Shown piece by piece: positions 44,900-56,399 of a DNA stretch of 64,000 nt (positions are counted from its first letter, which is position 1; each line of letters opens with the position of its first letter). The notes beneath the pieces are model-generated. The model was not told the DNA's origin, made no database searches, and worked only from the letters and a program-made list of their open reading frames with translations. This stretch comes from Ypsolopha sequella (taxonomy: Eukaryota; Arthropoda; Insecta; Lepidoptera; Ypsolophidae). Location of the stretch: the NCBI GenBank assembly GCA_934047225.1, contig OW203993.1, positions 26,364,069 through 26,428,068 of the forward strand, in the 5' to 3' direction. A program made the position numbers and the translations under genes.

Positions 44900-45355
44900 T
44901 TTCTATACCTGCAGTATGTGGTTTAACTACATCCTTAAGACCTTCAGCGCCTTACGAGTTACATATAACAACGCTTTTAGGATGTTGATGGGCTACCACG
45001 GTTCTGCAGTGCGTCAACAATGTTTGCGGAAGCACACACGGATGACTTCTATGCTATAATGCGCAAACGCATCACGTCTATTATCTGTAGAACTAGTGGT
45101 GGCAACAGTGACATCCTGAGGACGATAGCTGGTAAGTTTGACTGCCCAATTCTTGCGCATCGGATAGCACAACTTATTGGGCCTAATAGGAAATAATCTA
45201 ATTTTGTAATATTTTAATTCTAATTTTGTAATTTTTTATCTGCATGACATTTTATATTTTAATTTTATTGAAATTTGTAATACTAATTTTAATTTAAAAC
45301 AATTGTAAATATGAATTTTTGTTATTCGAAATAAAAATATTTTATTTTATTTTAT
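44900..45355 (+). mobile_element. non-LTR 3' fragment related to the 3.5-5.4 kb element
   Basis: The coding remnant (to a stop near 45195) reads PRFCSASTMFAEAHTDDFYA and KRITSIICRT, closely following the C-terminus at 5010-5120 (PRFCSASGMFAEAGTDGFHA). A 3' UTR and a (TTTTA)n-like tail (45337-45356) follow. The tail differs from the GATT tail of the relative, so they are sister families, not copies of one source. It abuts the THAP remnant of the P-element-like gene. Confidence 0.75.
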
Positions 45356-47519
45356 TAACATCTTTGCTTTTGTGAAATCAACAACTGAGTTTTGTAATGA
45401 TAACTTACAATATAGGTTATGGGTTGAAAACAATTCGTGGCAACAATTTTTATATCCAACGAGATCAGGAAAATCGTACAATTTTTCAGTGCGATTATGC
45501 TTGGATCATGAGATAAACCATAATCAGAAAAATTATCAGTACACTTTCATGGTTGACGGTACAAGTTATCGCGGAAACGGGAAACATTTTCATCAACATC
45601 GTAACACTTTTCTACTGTGCTGTCCATACACATAAAAATGTTGCTCGTTGTTGCACCGTTTGCAATTCAAACCACATTTATAACACGAAATAGGTGCGTA
45701 CACCTTACAGACAATCACACATAATCACACACCCTCACACACCCACCACACACACATACACCACAATTATATAATAGAATAAGTTGTTTCTTAGATAAGT
45801 TTGAAAGTGTACATAAGTGTCTTGTTTTCGTTTTTGTTTTTATTTTTATTGAAAAATCAATTTCTAAAATGTATCTCAATTATCTAAATTCTATTTTATT
45901 GAACTAAACTTATTAGAAAATGTACTGAGCGTTAGAGGCTAGTTACCTACAGCATAAAGGGAATCCTAGTGTAGGGACTAGAGACCATGTAAAAATATGT
46001 AAACGTTTGTTTCAATAAAGATATTATTATTATTATTATTATTCATGGCACCTCATTTTACCTGCAAAGAACGCAAAGGTGGGTAGAGACCCTGCGGAAG
46101 GGGAGATTCAAGTCACATTCAGGTACCATGTTAACTTGTCCAGGTATTAATATCTCATTGTAACACTAATATCCATTGTTTTCTTTGTATGTCTACAGAG
46201 AATTATTATCCAGCAACTTTACTGATCATAGCTATGCTAGGAAGAGGCACAATGAACATTCATATGCCGCGTCAAATCATGAACAACCTCCACATAAAAA
46301 AAAAATATTCATACCATGGAAATTTCAACAGGTAATTACATTTATTTTAACAGGTAATTACAGTTATTTTGGTTTGGTGTTGACAAGGGGGCACGATACT
46401 AACTTTTCGATAGGTAATTGTTGTTATTGGGAATCTTGTTATACAGTGACAGTGAATTGACTAATATAGGCATTTTGTATTGAAATTGTGTAAAGTATCA
46501 CAGCGATTGGTGAATATGCATATATAGCGATAGAGAATTGCATAAAGAGCACCAGCAGGCTTGTTGGAGTGTATGTATCTCTCATTCTCTCTTACACTCT
46601 CTGTACAAAATAAACTTACCTCCGTTCCTTCCGTCCGTTCAATTTGAATTCAGTATGACTTATATTGAAACTCCTCCAATTATGAAGAATCGAAAAGGTG
46701 TTGTAAGTTTTCAACACGTTTATCGATATTCAGGTACAGTTAATTGGACTTATTATATTTAAAAACCCTGGTTGGGATGTAGATAAGGGAAAAAAAGACT
46801 AGGAAGATTTTTGCTTGGGCGCCCGCCGCCTTTTTGCGCAAGTCCGACTCGCACTTGACTTATTTTTTTTACTTTAGGTAGGTTTTCTCTTCAAGGCCTA
46901 GATCTTCAGATATCCTTATATCTTAAGATACAGGCATTACAGAAGAATTTTTACTTGTAAAGTTTTATATGTAACAATTTTCAGTTATTTCCATAACCCT
47001 CAACATCAAAATCATTGGAACCAGCTCAGGTTGACCAAAATATGACTTTCATTGAAATTCCTCGAGAAATGAAACGGTTAAAAAAAAAGTTATTGCAACC
47101 ACTACAAGTCTTACACCGAAATGTAAAAGGCTTTACAAGTGAAGAAAAATGTTGAGTTTTCACCGCAAGGCAAAAAGAGCATTGAAGTTTTCAAAATAAA
47201 ACTCTTGCTGATTTGATAGAAAATAGTAAACAAATGCTGTGGATGCAAATTAGATTGTATACCAAGAATCGGAAGGGTAAAAGATTTACCTTAGAAGATA
47301 ACTTAATATCTCTTTCGATTTTTAAACAGGGACCAAGGTGCTATAAATTTTTGCAAAGGATTTTTATACTTCCATCAGAAACAACATTGAAAAAATTGAT
47401 AGCAAGGTTAAACATTGCTCCTGGTGTCAACCCTTAAATCTTTACATCAATAAAAGAAGAGGTTGGTATAAAACTTATAATTAATCTTGAACATTCATTC
47501 ATATTAGAGCATATGATAC

Positions 47520-47705
47520 TCGTATATGAGTCCAGCTCGCACTTGACTGGTTTTTAGGGTTCTGTACCCAAAGGGTGCCAAACGGGACCCTATTTATTAC
47601 TAAACCTCCGCTGTCTGCCTATCTGTCACAGGGGTCTACAGCTTCAGCCATTATAGGTAGCCAGTTGAAAGTTGAGGCCGACTCGCACTTGCCCAAATTT
47701 TTTCT
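47520..47705 (+). repeat. common lepidopteran interspersed repeat fragment
   Basis: The stretch contains CTCGCACTTGACTGG, AGGGTTCTGTACCCAAAGGG, CGGGACCCTATTTATTACTA and CCGCTGTCTG in the order familiar from a very abundant moth and butterfly repeat. The recognition is from memory. CCGACTCGCACTTG-like strings also occur at about 46847 and 47681. Confidence 0.6.
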
Positions 47706-48354
47706 TTAATATTATTTGTCTCAAAATTCTTTAGATTACCACAAACAGTTAATACTAGAGGACTAATATATGTTTTAGGTGTCATCCTCGAAGGATGAAA
47801 AGAAAAAATACTGCAGTATTGTATTCGACGAGATGGCTTTAGATACTGGCCTCAACTATGATAAACATAGAAAAATTAAAAATGAAAATGAAAAAATGTT
47901 TCATGAAAAATAAATGTTACATTTGTTGGTTCCTGGCTCCCAAGCTAGAATTCTCTGTCCAATGGGTAGCCACATAATCAGTGGTTTTGTCCACCTCAAT
48001 GAAAGTACAAATCATTTTGCTGACCATGTTTTGGTTTTTATGATCAAAGGGGCCGTTTATAAGTGGCAGCAAGCAATTGCATTTTATTTTTTTGAAGGCG
48101 CCACAAAAGCTCCTGAACTTAAAAGAATCTTGAAAGAGATGATTGATGCCATTTAACAGACTGGTCTTATTCCCGTGGCACTAATATCCGATCAAGGAAC
48201 TTCCTTCCAATCAGCATTGAAAAGCTTTCAGGAAGAAACAAGAAGGGAACAGATACTTGCGGATGAAGAAGTGGGTAAGCCTTTATCACCCAAATCAACA
48301 ATTTATGTAATAAAGAACATAATATATCTCTCTTTAATTTTAATGTTATTTCAT

Positions 48355-48925
48355 TCAGTAAGATCGTTTTATCCCCTTTAGTTCCCTTGGACGTCTTCTA
48401 CGTCCAAGTAAAGCACTGCTTCTCCGTACTCCAGAACATTCTACTCAAATGTATTCGAATTCCTTTACTGTGTCAGCAATTCGACTTTGGAATAATCTTC
48501 GACTTCATATACGCGAAGCTACATCGGTGACTACTTTTAAAAACAAGGTATATCAACATTACCTTGATCTACAAAATAAACAAATGGGTCAACTCTAAAT
48601 ACGTGTTTAAGGTTATGATCTTTGTTTAACCTCTCGTAAATATTATTTGTGTTTATATTATATTTATATGTATCAGTGTATGTTTTATTAGGATATAGAT
48701 GTAATATATGTATTTGATTATAAGTTACCTATTTATGTATTTAACGTATATAATAATTTTAGTTAAAATTAATACTAGTCATAATACTTTTTCCTCATCG
48801 AAGCACTACCCTTGACAAGTTCTACATCGCCAAAGGTTAGATGGAAGAAAATGCTAATTAGCATTAAGCTCGCCTATGTACATGTTTTTATTTGTGCAAT
48901 AAAGAATTTTTAATAATAATAATAA
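48355..48925 (+). mobile_element. non-LTR 3' end inside the P-element-like gene
   Basis: The coding remnant reads YSNSFTVSAIRLWNNLRLHI and TTFKNKVYQHYLDLQNK to a stop near 48597, a typical RT C-terminal tail. The 3' UTR has the palindrome AATGCTA-AT-TAGCATT (48850-48865), then GTGCAATAAAGAATTTT and a (TAA)n tail. The same 3' UTR pattern closes the element at 56400-57975, so they are one family. It probably lies in a P-gene intron. Confidence 0.75.
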
Positions 48926-49365
48926 ACGGTAAAAAATTTACAAACACAAATATCAATGTCTACTCCTGCGTCTTCTTAGAGAGCTCTCATGGCTTCAAAT
49001 AAAGCTATTGTTGTTTCAGATGATACAATTCACATGGGAGAATTTACATTGAATGTAATATTTGACCCCTTCGTCTAATGAAAGGATTGAGAAATAATTT
49101 CTTGACGAATGATATTGATTTTGACGATGGCAAAAAAGCAATATGGTCAGATATAGTGGATACATACATGGCAGACTGTCAACACGCAGAGTCACGCTTT
49201 CTACCCAACATCAATGATGAACATGTTGTACCAGAAAAAATTAAGAAAATGAAGATATATTTCCGTAGCCGTCATATACAAGTGACATTAATTTATGCAG
49301 CCAAATTCATACTGAAGACTTGCTTAGTGCTCAGTACCAAGGTTCGATTACCCTTTTTGTAAAGT

Positions 49366-50300
49366 TTAATTTTTTTTCCCTACAAAGGCAAACCCAGCCC
49401 CGAGTCAATTACTGTGGAAGGTCAACATTTTATTTTTCGAAATTAGCAAATTGTGCTATCGAACCGTGAAATTGATCACTTACATACATTTTCGTTTTTT
49501 TGATTTTTTTAGTAAATATTATAAATATTATTTCTCACCGAACATTCAGTATGAAATGAATTTGGCTGTATAAATTATTAATGTCACCTAAAGAAGGTGA
49601 TGTGACCATCATTCAGTATCATGGAACAAAAAATTTTTTTGTGAAATTCATAAAATTTCATTTTGTCTTCCCATTATAATTCATACCCAGTCCCAAGTCT
49701 ACTATTGACTATTGGAAGTCGAAATTTCGTTTCACGAATTTCACAAAAAATATTGATAAATGATACTGATTACTTACAAAGCCTCCAATATGAATTTAGA
49801 CGGTGGTCACTAATTCACCTTGTATTTCACAAATTCACAAATTCTCATATTTAAATATTTCTTTATTATGTTCCACTTGCGACGACAGTGTGACATCTCG
49901 AATTATACGATTTTTCGGTTTTCTGATATTCTGAATCGCGATCTCGCGTTCTATTATCTCCAAAAACGGGATATTTTTTTCTACAAAAACAACAAAGAAA
50001 ATATCACAGTGTAGCGCTGTCTCGTTTGGTGATCTAGTTGGCTTCGACACAGTGACAATTAAGTTGTCACCTGGCTTCGAGGTGTGAAGTGCTCTCGGTT
50101 TTCATGAAAAACGTGACATCACGAGGATACCACGATTTAGGTGATAAAGGTGAGTCTCTTGCAATAATTTTCTTTTATTCGACAATAGGCACGTCATACT
50201 TATAGTTTTCTTGTAAAACATCAAGCGAAGTGAATGAGATATGTTTTTGATGTCAGATTTTTCTTGTAACAAATTCACGGTATTACCGCGTCATTTTGAA
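49366..50300. other. intergenic, weak diverged duplication
   Basis: No gene was seen. Bases near 49390-49500 and 49680-49780 share a diverged pattern (ACCCAG-CCC-AGTC, ATTGAT-ACTTAC), suggesting an old duplication of about 280 bp. Confidence 0.35.
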
Positions 50301-50492
50301 TTGTAACGTTGTATGTTTCTTTTATACTGGAAATATGTTGTGGACCATTTGTTGGTGCAGAATACATATTGATAAAATTTAATGGTATGTCCACTTATGA
50401 CTTTGTATACACTAAACAGCAATATAAAATTCCAGTTATGTTTACAGATGGGGACAAGCTCTACACTAATATTGCAATAAGCACAAACAAAA

Positions 50493-51475
50493 ATGGACGA
50501 GGATTTGCCCAGTAACAACGTAGTTGCTCGTAACAAGCAGGGTTCAAAAACTGTTGTTTTGTTTGATGATGAAACAGTAGATGATCAACAAACGAGACCA
50601 ATTCATCGCCATCGTAGTGTATCATTGAGTTCATCTTCTTTAAGTACCTCATGTAGAAGCTCTTTAAGTTCTTCATCTTTCCCCGAGGACAGCAATGACT
50701 CCGTAAAAGACCCCGACTATAAAGAGATTTAAGAAAAACGCCAACCTATATTTTCACTCAATGATGTAAGCGATAATGTTCCGAGAGCTGCGACTAGTCA
50801 GCAAACAACAAATCAAAAATAAAGGTTAGGCATCGACTCAGTAATTTTAACTTTTAATGAAAATCCTTATTCTATGAGTACCGAAAATCAATCGCCTCCA
50901 ATTGAACCTACCTACTACTGTTGAAACTCCTACAAAAAGGGAAAAAAAGGCCAAGACAAGAAAAAAAAATAGAAGAAAAATATTGCAAAGAAATTGAGAA
51001 ATAGTGGGAAACCTTATAAATCAGCAAAAACTCAAAAGGATATTCAAGAATGAAGACTTAAACCCCCCTGTAAAGAAACCTGTTAATTTAAATGCCACGG
51101 AAATAAATTTTAACGGATATTCAAAGAACAACTTTTGAGAGATTACTGGGATTTGGGTGAAATTGAAAGACAGTGGTCATTTATAATTCAGTCCTTAGAA
51201 GAGGTGAAAACAGACCAGCGATATGTCAGAGTTGATTCTAATGGAACAATAGCACCAAAGCGCGAAAACAACAATGCTTACTTTTTTACAGTGTCTGGGG
51301 TTAAGATCAGAGTTTGTAAAACCTTTTTTAAAAACACGTTGTACATCAACAATGGACCTAAGAAACCGCTCAAAAAAAAAGAATAAAAATACAAACATTT
51401 CTTTGATCAAAGACAATCGTGGATGTCACAAAAATCATGCCCATGTTAACGAAACAATAAAAACTTCATTATAAT
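50493..51475 (+). pseudogene. GQN-type putative transposase, N-terminal fragment (plus strand)
   Basis: An acidic, serine-rich start (FDDETVDDQQ, then a serine run and VKDPDYKEI) is followed after frame breaks by DYWDLGEIERQWSFI, YFFTVSGVKIRVCKTFFKNT and, in a further frame, RGCHKNHAHVNETIK. The V-C-K-x-F-F-x-x-T-L block is the same family signature as at 35.7 kb and 52.8 kb. The copy stops at 51475, exactly where the minus-strand copy ends, giving a convergent pair. No catalytic half is present. Confidence 0.6.
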
Positions 51476-51489
51476 ATATATAATCGGGT

Positions 51490-53190
51490 CTAACGCGATC
51501 AATTTTTACCTTTTTACGAAAACAGGACACCCGACGTTTCGAGACAGTATATGCACGTTCATTTGGTAGAGGCACGGGCATGTGAGGCCTTAATTTCAAC
51601 AGAAATGTGTGCTTTACTACGCCATCAATATATTCTCGTGCTTGAATCGGACTCTCCTCACCAATTTTTTTGTAAGTGATGTGGTGAAATTTTGAGACCA
51701 TAAAATGCACTTTGTCAGCTCGTGGAACATGTCGATCTTTTGTTTCCAATGACAGTGCTGTCTTTTTATAGTATTGGGTCCACCAATTTTTGAATTCTAT
51801 TATGTCTTCTCCGCTTATGAGGTGGACCGTGAAAAAATCACTTTTTATGCTTGATAATACTATCAATTCCATAAGTTCATGGATGCTGTATAGTTTTTCT
51901 TTACAACGAAGGCTTCTTTTGATAACTCCAAATGCTCTGTCACATGGTAAGAAAGAATGGCCACGTATGGGAAATATTTGGTAAATTTTTTTAAAGCGTC
52001 CACTATCAACAAGGGCCATATTCAGTCGAACTGCAGTGTTGTTCTTGTTTTGTCCAGCACAATTGTCAGAGAACAGCATGAGATGCTCGACCTTTTCATT
52101 TACATAGTCTTGTATGTATGTCATTATAAATGAACACACTTCGGTGGGTCCCTTTTTTGCCTGTCCTTCGTGGTAAAGAAAAAGTACGTTCTTCCCAGTC
52201 CTCAGATTATGTATGCAAAATACTGATACACTCAGCTGACGCAAGTAAAAGATCTCTTGCACTGGGATCATAGGCAAGGATACATTCTGCATGTCATCAT
52301 AGCAGATACCGAGGAGTTTTTCATCTTGCTGTGACTTGATCTTTGCTGCTTAAATTTTTTTATAGAATTTCTTAGCTCTTTTCTTGTGTACACTTTTTTC
52401 AGCCACGGCAACTCTTTTTGCCACATCATTTAATGTCGGTGAGTTGATTTTTAAAGTATCTACTGCTGGACGTCCAAAGCGAAGAGCCAAATCTGCTTTG
52501 AAAATGTTATTGTAGTATTCGTACTTGATACAAGAATTAGGGTGTTTCTTTTTGAAAAGTCTGAACATTTTCTTCACCGATAGGTATGCAGGTAAATATT
52601 GAATTATGCCTGATGAATAATGGCTTTCTTTCACCGGAAAACATGAAATGTGAGATATCGCTGTAGTTTTCTCTTCGGCAGAGATAGCATTCACTGACGA
52701 TGCCTTTCCTCTGTTGTCTTCTGGAATAAGACCCTTTACCAATAAGTTCCGCAACCTCCTTACTCGATCCTTTGTCACTCCAAACAAGCTTAGAAAAGCA
52801 GAATGGCACACTTCTTTTTTATGTTACCGTTCAATACAGAATATTGGAAAGTTTTCTGCCTAAGCGGAGTATCTTTTTGCACTCTGCTTCGGGCAATATC
52901 TTTACAGGTTATTAATCCTTGGAGGTAGATATCCTATTCATTTTTTGAGTTCAGTTTGTAGAATTTACTCAGATTTTCTATCTGATCACTCTCAGAAATG
53001 CTTTCAACACATTTTTTGCTACATCTACACGGAGGACCCAATGTTTTCTTGAGAACAATATTGTGTTTTGAATTTATGTACTCCTCACCGCGAAGTCGTG
53101 CTACCTTTATTTTGTTTCTGTGGTAATCTGCAGAATTATCTTTTCGCTTCTTTGTTCGATTTTCAGATTCATCAGCACTCATCATCACTA
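51490..53190 (-). pseudogene. GQN-type putative DDE transposase, nearly full length
   Basis: The minus-strand ATG near 53188 begins a basic N-terminus (ENRTKKRKDNSADYHRNK) and a cysteine block (GPPCRCSKKC). A weak linker (KDIARSRVQ, LRQKTFQYSV) precedes VCHSAFLSLFGVTKDRVRRL, DNRGKASS, HISCFPVKESHYSS and FGRPAVDTLK. After an in-frame TAA (52350-52352) the catalytic half reads GICYDDMQNVSLPMIP, IFYLRQLSVSVFCIHNL, LMLFSDNCAGQNKN and FPIRGHSFLPCDRAFGVIKR, with a stop near 51440. Aspartates in YDDMQ and FSDNC are the likely catalytic pair. At least two other frame breaks lie at about 52930 and 52810. The superfamily name is not certain. Confidence 0.7.
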
Positions 53191-53199
53191 GGTATTAAT

Positions 53200-54390
53200 A
53201 TTACTAAGTATTTTTTCACAAAATTTCAGCAAAGCAAGTTAGTTGAAGTTAGGTTTTGCAAATTTTTCAATTGGCGGTCTAAACTGACACTGACAGACGA
53301 CCGACGTCAACACTCAGTGTTGCCCACGCTTTGATTGTAAAAACCCATCTCATCCTGGATGAGAGCTGTTTTTACGTTCAACTAAATATCGAAGTCTAAA
53401 GATTCACCAGTATGCGACTATAACTGAGGTGTGTTTTTACACTCAAAACATGCGTATTGCCATAGAGAATGCTTTTCAACAAAAAAAAAAGGTTTCAGAA
53501 AATATGGCCTGAGGAGGGTTTTTACATTCATGCATTCAAATTTGAAAAATAATAAATTAAGAAATAGAAAATATCTGGCAGTAGCACATTTATAAGCTTA
53601 CTAGCTACTGCTCCCGACTGATGTAAATATATAATATATATATTTATATAATATATATAATACTCCCGAATATGTAAACTTATTAAAAGATATTTAATAA
53701 AAATACACGATTGGGTTTTATTTTTATAGTTAAAAACTGTGACAACCCTAGCAATATGGCCACTGTCTAGACGCTGTCGGCATTTACGCAGACATCAAAG
53801 GCGTTGGATCACTGTATGTTTTTTACACTGTGCTCGCAGTGTTGCAATCATCTACCCCCGCAGGGTGGCTACGCCCACTACACGCCCCATGGTGGACATA
53901 CACATAACGCACCCCCGCAGGGTAGCGTCTATTATAATAATCGTTTCATGCAGGGGCAAAACCAAACTCGAAAGGGAGGTGCGTTCCGAGGCCGTTCTTC
54001 GAAAAATTATTCAAGGGTATGGCATACCTTTTCACTAAAAAAAACCTTTAGTGTACCCAAGCATTCAATCAAGCTCCTTGAGAACTCAAATTTCAAAGGA
54101 AATGACGATTATTGTTGGTGAAAGGTGCCTGCTCGACAAACGAACACCTTCCAACCAGCAAAACAATCACTAGACACACACACAGGTAGCCGGGCCCTTT
54201 TGAGTATACCCGGGACTGGTGATGTTTTGTGAGGCCTAACCTAATTACTTAAATACTAAAGTAGATACAGTGTTATCCTACCAGATAATCCAGTCAAGTC
54301 TTTCTCGAACACACGCTTCGGCCGCTAAAGTGCGTGCCGGCGATGTGCCACGTCGCTCACCTCCACGGCGAACCCAAAACGTGACCCAGG
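53200..54390. other. intergenic with hAT-like terminus and gag-like frame
   Basis: CAGTGTTGCCCACGC at 53314 resembles hAT ends and is followed by four strings of the type (G)TTTTTAC(A/G)(T/C)TC in either orientation up to 53530. An AT dinucleotide palindromic tract lies at 53625-53662. A 105-codon frame (53804-54121) with repeated HxPPQGG-type strings has no known domain. Confidence 0.4.
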
Positions 54391-54394
54391 ATGC

Positions 54395-54575
54395 ATCCAA
54401 ACCCCAGAAGATATTGAAGCCGGCCGATTTCTTCGCACTTATGCAACACCGCGTGGTTGCAGGTGTGAGCGAAACATGGAATATGTTTTTTTTTACCCAA
54501 CCCTAATTCAATCGCTTTAACCATGTTTGCTGCATTATCTTTTGATTCTGTTGCTAAAGTATATGACAGTGCCAT
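54395..54575 (-). pseudogene. hAT transposase fragment
   Basis: About 60 codons read ESKDNAANMVKAIEL and KKHIPCFAHTCNHAV. This is the hAT core segment with the D-N-A-x-N-M string and the C-F-A-H (C-x-x-H) motif. The flanks lose all similarity and a stop follows at 54357. It may be the surviving middle of the element whose end lies at 53314, but this is unproven. Confidence 0.75.
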
Positions 54576-54692
54576 CTAGAAATCTAATTTAACACTAAAT
54601 TTGACACAAGGAAAAATGCCCATTGTTAACAGAACACTGTTGGATGCGTTCAAAATACACGTATTGTACACAACGAAATTATTATAAAACAA

Positions 54693-54947
54693 ATGAAGTC
54701 CGAAGGGGTTGTAGAAGCAGCCAGAGGTTCCAAGTTTCATATCTTAAATTTTTCTGGTGTCAAAGAGCGACGGTTCAGCCCGACCCATTTTCAACTTGAA
54801 AGCTTTGAACGACTTTCGGTTACTCAATGTGTACAGGGTACCGGAATTTATTCAGCTAAACGATTGGCTATGCAAAACAAAGATTTCAAAAGTTTAGATG
54901 AGCCCTGGCACCTAATCTATTGCATTGTTATTGAATGCGTGCGCTAA
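54693..54947 (+). other. unassigned open frame
   Basis: An 84-codon frame (start MKSEGVVEAARGSKF) has no recognised domain. Its end overlaps the 3' end of the piggyBac remnant on the other strand by 36 bp. It may be chance. Confidence 0.2.
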
Positions 54948-56068
54948 TAACGACATAATGCTGCTATACTTCAGAGCACGGCAAGCTCGAAGCTCTTTCA
55001 GGGTATCCATGACTGGCCAGTGATTATAGCCATCTCTTTGCTTGTTAACACTTGGTAAAGGCTTTAAACGGTATTTTGATGTCCTAGGCACTTCAGTAAG
55101 CTCTTGTTCATGATTATCCCTAGCAGGCCTTGGCGAACCAACGAGGAGGAATTCGCTGATACTTATACGAAAGGCCAGTAGGTCTAAGATATCCTTGGAC
55201 TTGATCTTATTTGCCTTGCAATCGTGTCTATATTCCATCCAAGAGTTGACGATGGAAAGGTCAAAGAGGTGTAGGATCACCTTCGATGTCCATTTCCTTG
55301 ATTTAAACCAAGTTCGATAGGTTTCCATCATCTGATCACAAGTGTCAACTCCTCCCACGAAGGCGTTATAATTTTGTACAATGGTTGGACAGGAAACGTC
55401 AACGTATTGCTTTGATTTCATGTTCACTACCGAAAGCTGTCGAAGTCAGCAACACCCCCTTGTTATCTTTCCATTTTAAAATGCAGATCTTTTCATCAGC
55501 ACTCATTGTATTTTTCTTGGTATTGAAGCGGTTCATCGTTAAAGTTCCCGTTTCATCCATGTTTCTTTTATGGAGTTCCTGCATCAAAAGCAAGGATGAG
55601 AAGTATCTATCGAAGTAGAGAAAACTTCCTTCTGGGAGAGTTCCAAAATAGTTTTACTCTAGGAAAACTGAAGCAGCCCATTAGGCCGTGGATGCCAAAA
55701 ATCTTTTTAATTTCCCCAGAAGTAGCAACGGGTTTCATTGGATGACCAGTTTCTGTCATATAATACTGGTTGGTGGCTAGCGCAAATTGTTCCATCAAGT
55801 CCAACGTAAAGTATTGTGCTGGTGTTAGGACTGCATTTAGCTCAGGATTTGATGCTTTTGGTAATGTTTTGCTTTGAAATTTCTTCTTTTTCCACCGCAA
55901 ATCGCTAAGGGGCACATTTTCATCACTACTGCTTGAGGATTCAGACCGGGGTTCATGCATACTCTGGCCTGGAAGTGGTAAGTATTGTTCCTCCTCATCA
56001 TCATTATTTTCATTCCCAGAGCAGTTTAGCATATCTTCAATATAATTGTCCTTTAAATGACGTGCCAT
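54912..56068 (-). pseudogene. piggyBac-type transposase with internal deletion
   Basis: piggyBac transposases excise elements precisely at TTAA. The minus-strand ATG at 56068 follows a 3' splice-like TTTATTTTGCAG. The N-terminus is acidic (NENNDDEEEQYLPLP, SSSSSDENVPLSDL). After GIHGLMGCFSFPRVKLFWN the frame jumps near 55640 to LPEGSFLYFDRYFSSLLLMQ, so roughly the first half of the catalytic domain, including its first aspartate, is deleted. Later parts remain: MSADEKICILKWKDNKGVLL, then (after a frame change near 55400) YNAFVGGVDTCDQMMETYRT and RKWTSKVILHLFDLSI. No TTAA-bounded inverted repeats were established. Confidence 0.85.
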
Positions 56069-56399
56069 TATCGTCAAATCTGCAAAATAAACGATCCAAT
56101 AATTACAAAATGAACAAAACAAAACTTAGGCCCTAGAATCAATAATATATCCCTGCCAAATAAATTACATCGTGTTACATTGAATCGACACAAATTTCTA
56201 TATAATTTAAATAGGTACCATAAATTGAATATTCATGTTGATCAATGTCTTTGCAACGTGTCACATTAATTGTCATCATTATTGCATTATGTAATTTATA
56301 AATCAGGGATTGATATAGGTAGAGTTCCTAAGTAGATACGTAAATGATATAATTTTATTGACTATAGTATGGAAATCACCAATTAGTTTTAAGGTTGAT

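Larger units (their letters stand above)
45360..49365 (+). mobile_element. P-element-superfamily transposon remnant
   Basis: Pieces of one transposase are collinear over 4 kb, separated by intron-like DNA, a common lepidopteran repeat and a non-LTR insertion. Termini were not identified; the span covers recognised coding parts only. Confidence 0.7.
45360..49365 (+). pseudogene. THAP/P-element transposase, fragmented
   Basis: P-type transposases pair an N-terminal THAP zinc finger with an RNase-H-like core. The THAP-like part (LWVENNSWQQFLY, VRLCLDH) is at about 45370-45520. Basic or coiled segments follow (YIETPPIMKN near 46665; MTFIEIPREMKRLKKKLL near 47043). The core begins KRFTLEDNLISLSIFKQGPR (about 47280), then IVFDEMALDTGLNY, ADHVLVFMIKGAVYKWQQAI, GLIPVALISDQGTSFQSAL and, after an insertion, LMKGLRNNFLTNDIDFD with HVVPEKIKKMK. 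Stops at about 47912 and 48154 and a frame break near 49077 inactivate it. The aspartates in FDEMA and SDQGT are the likely catalytic residues. Confidence 0.75.
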
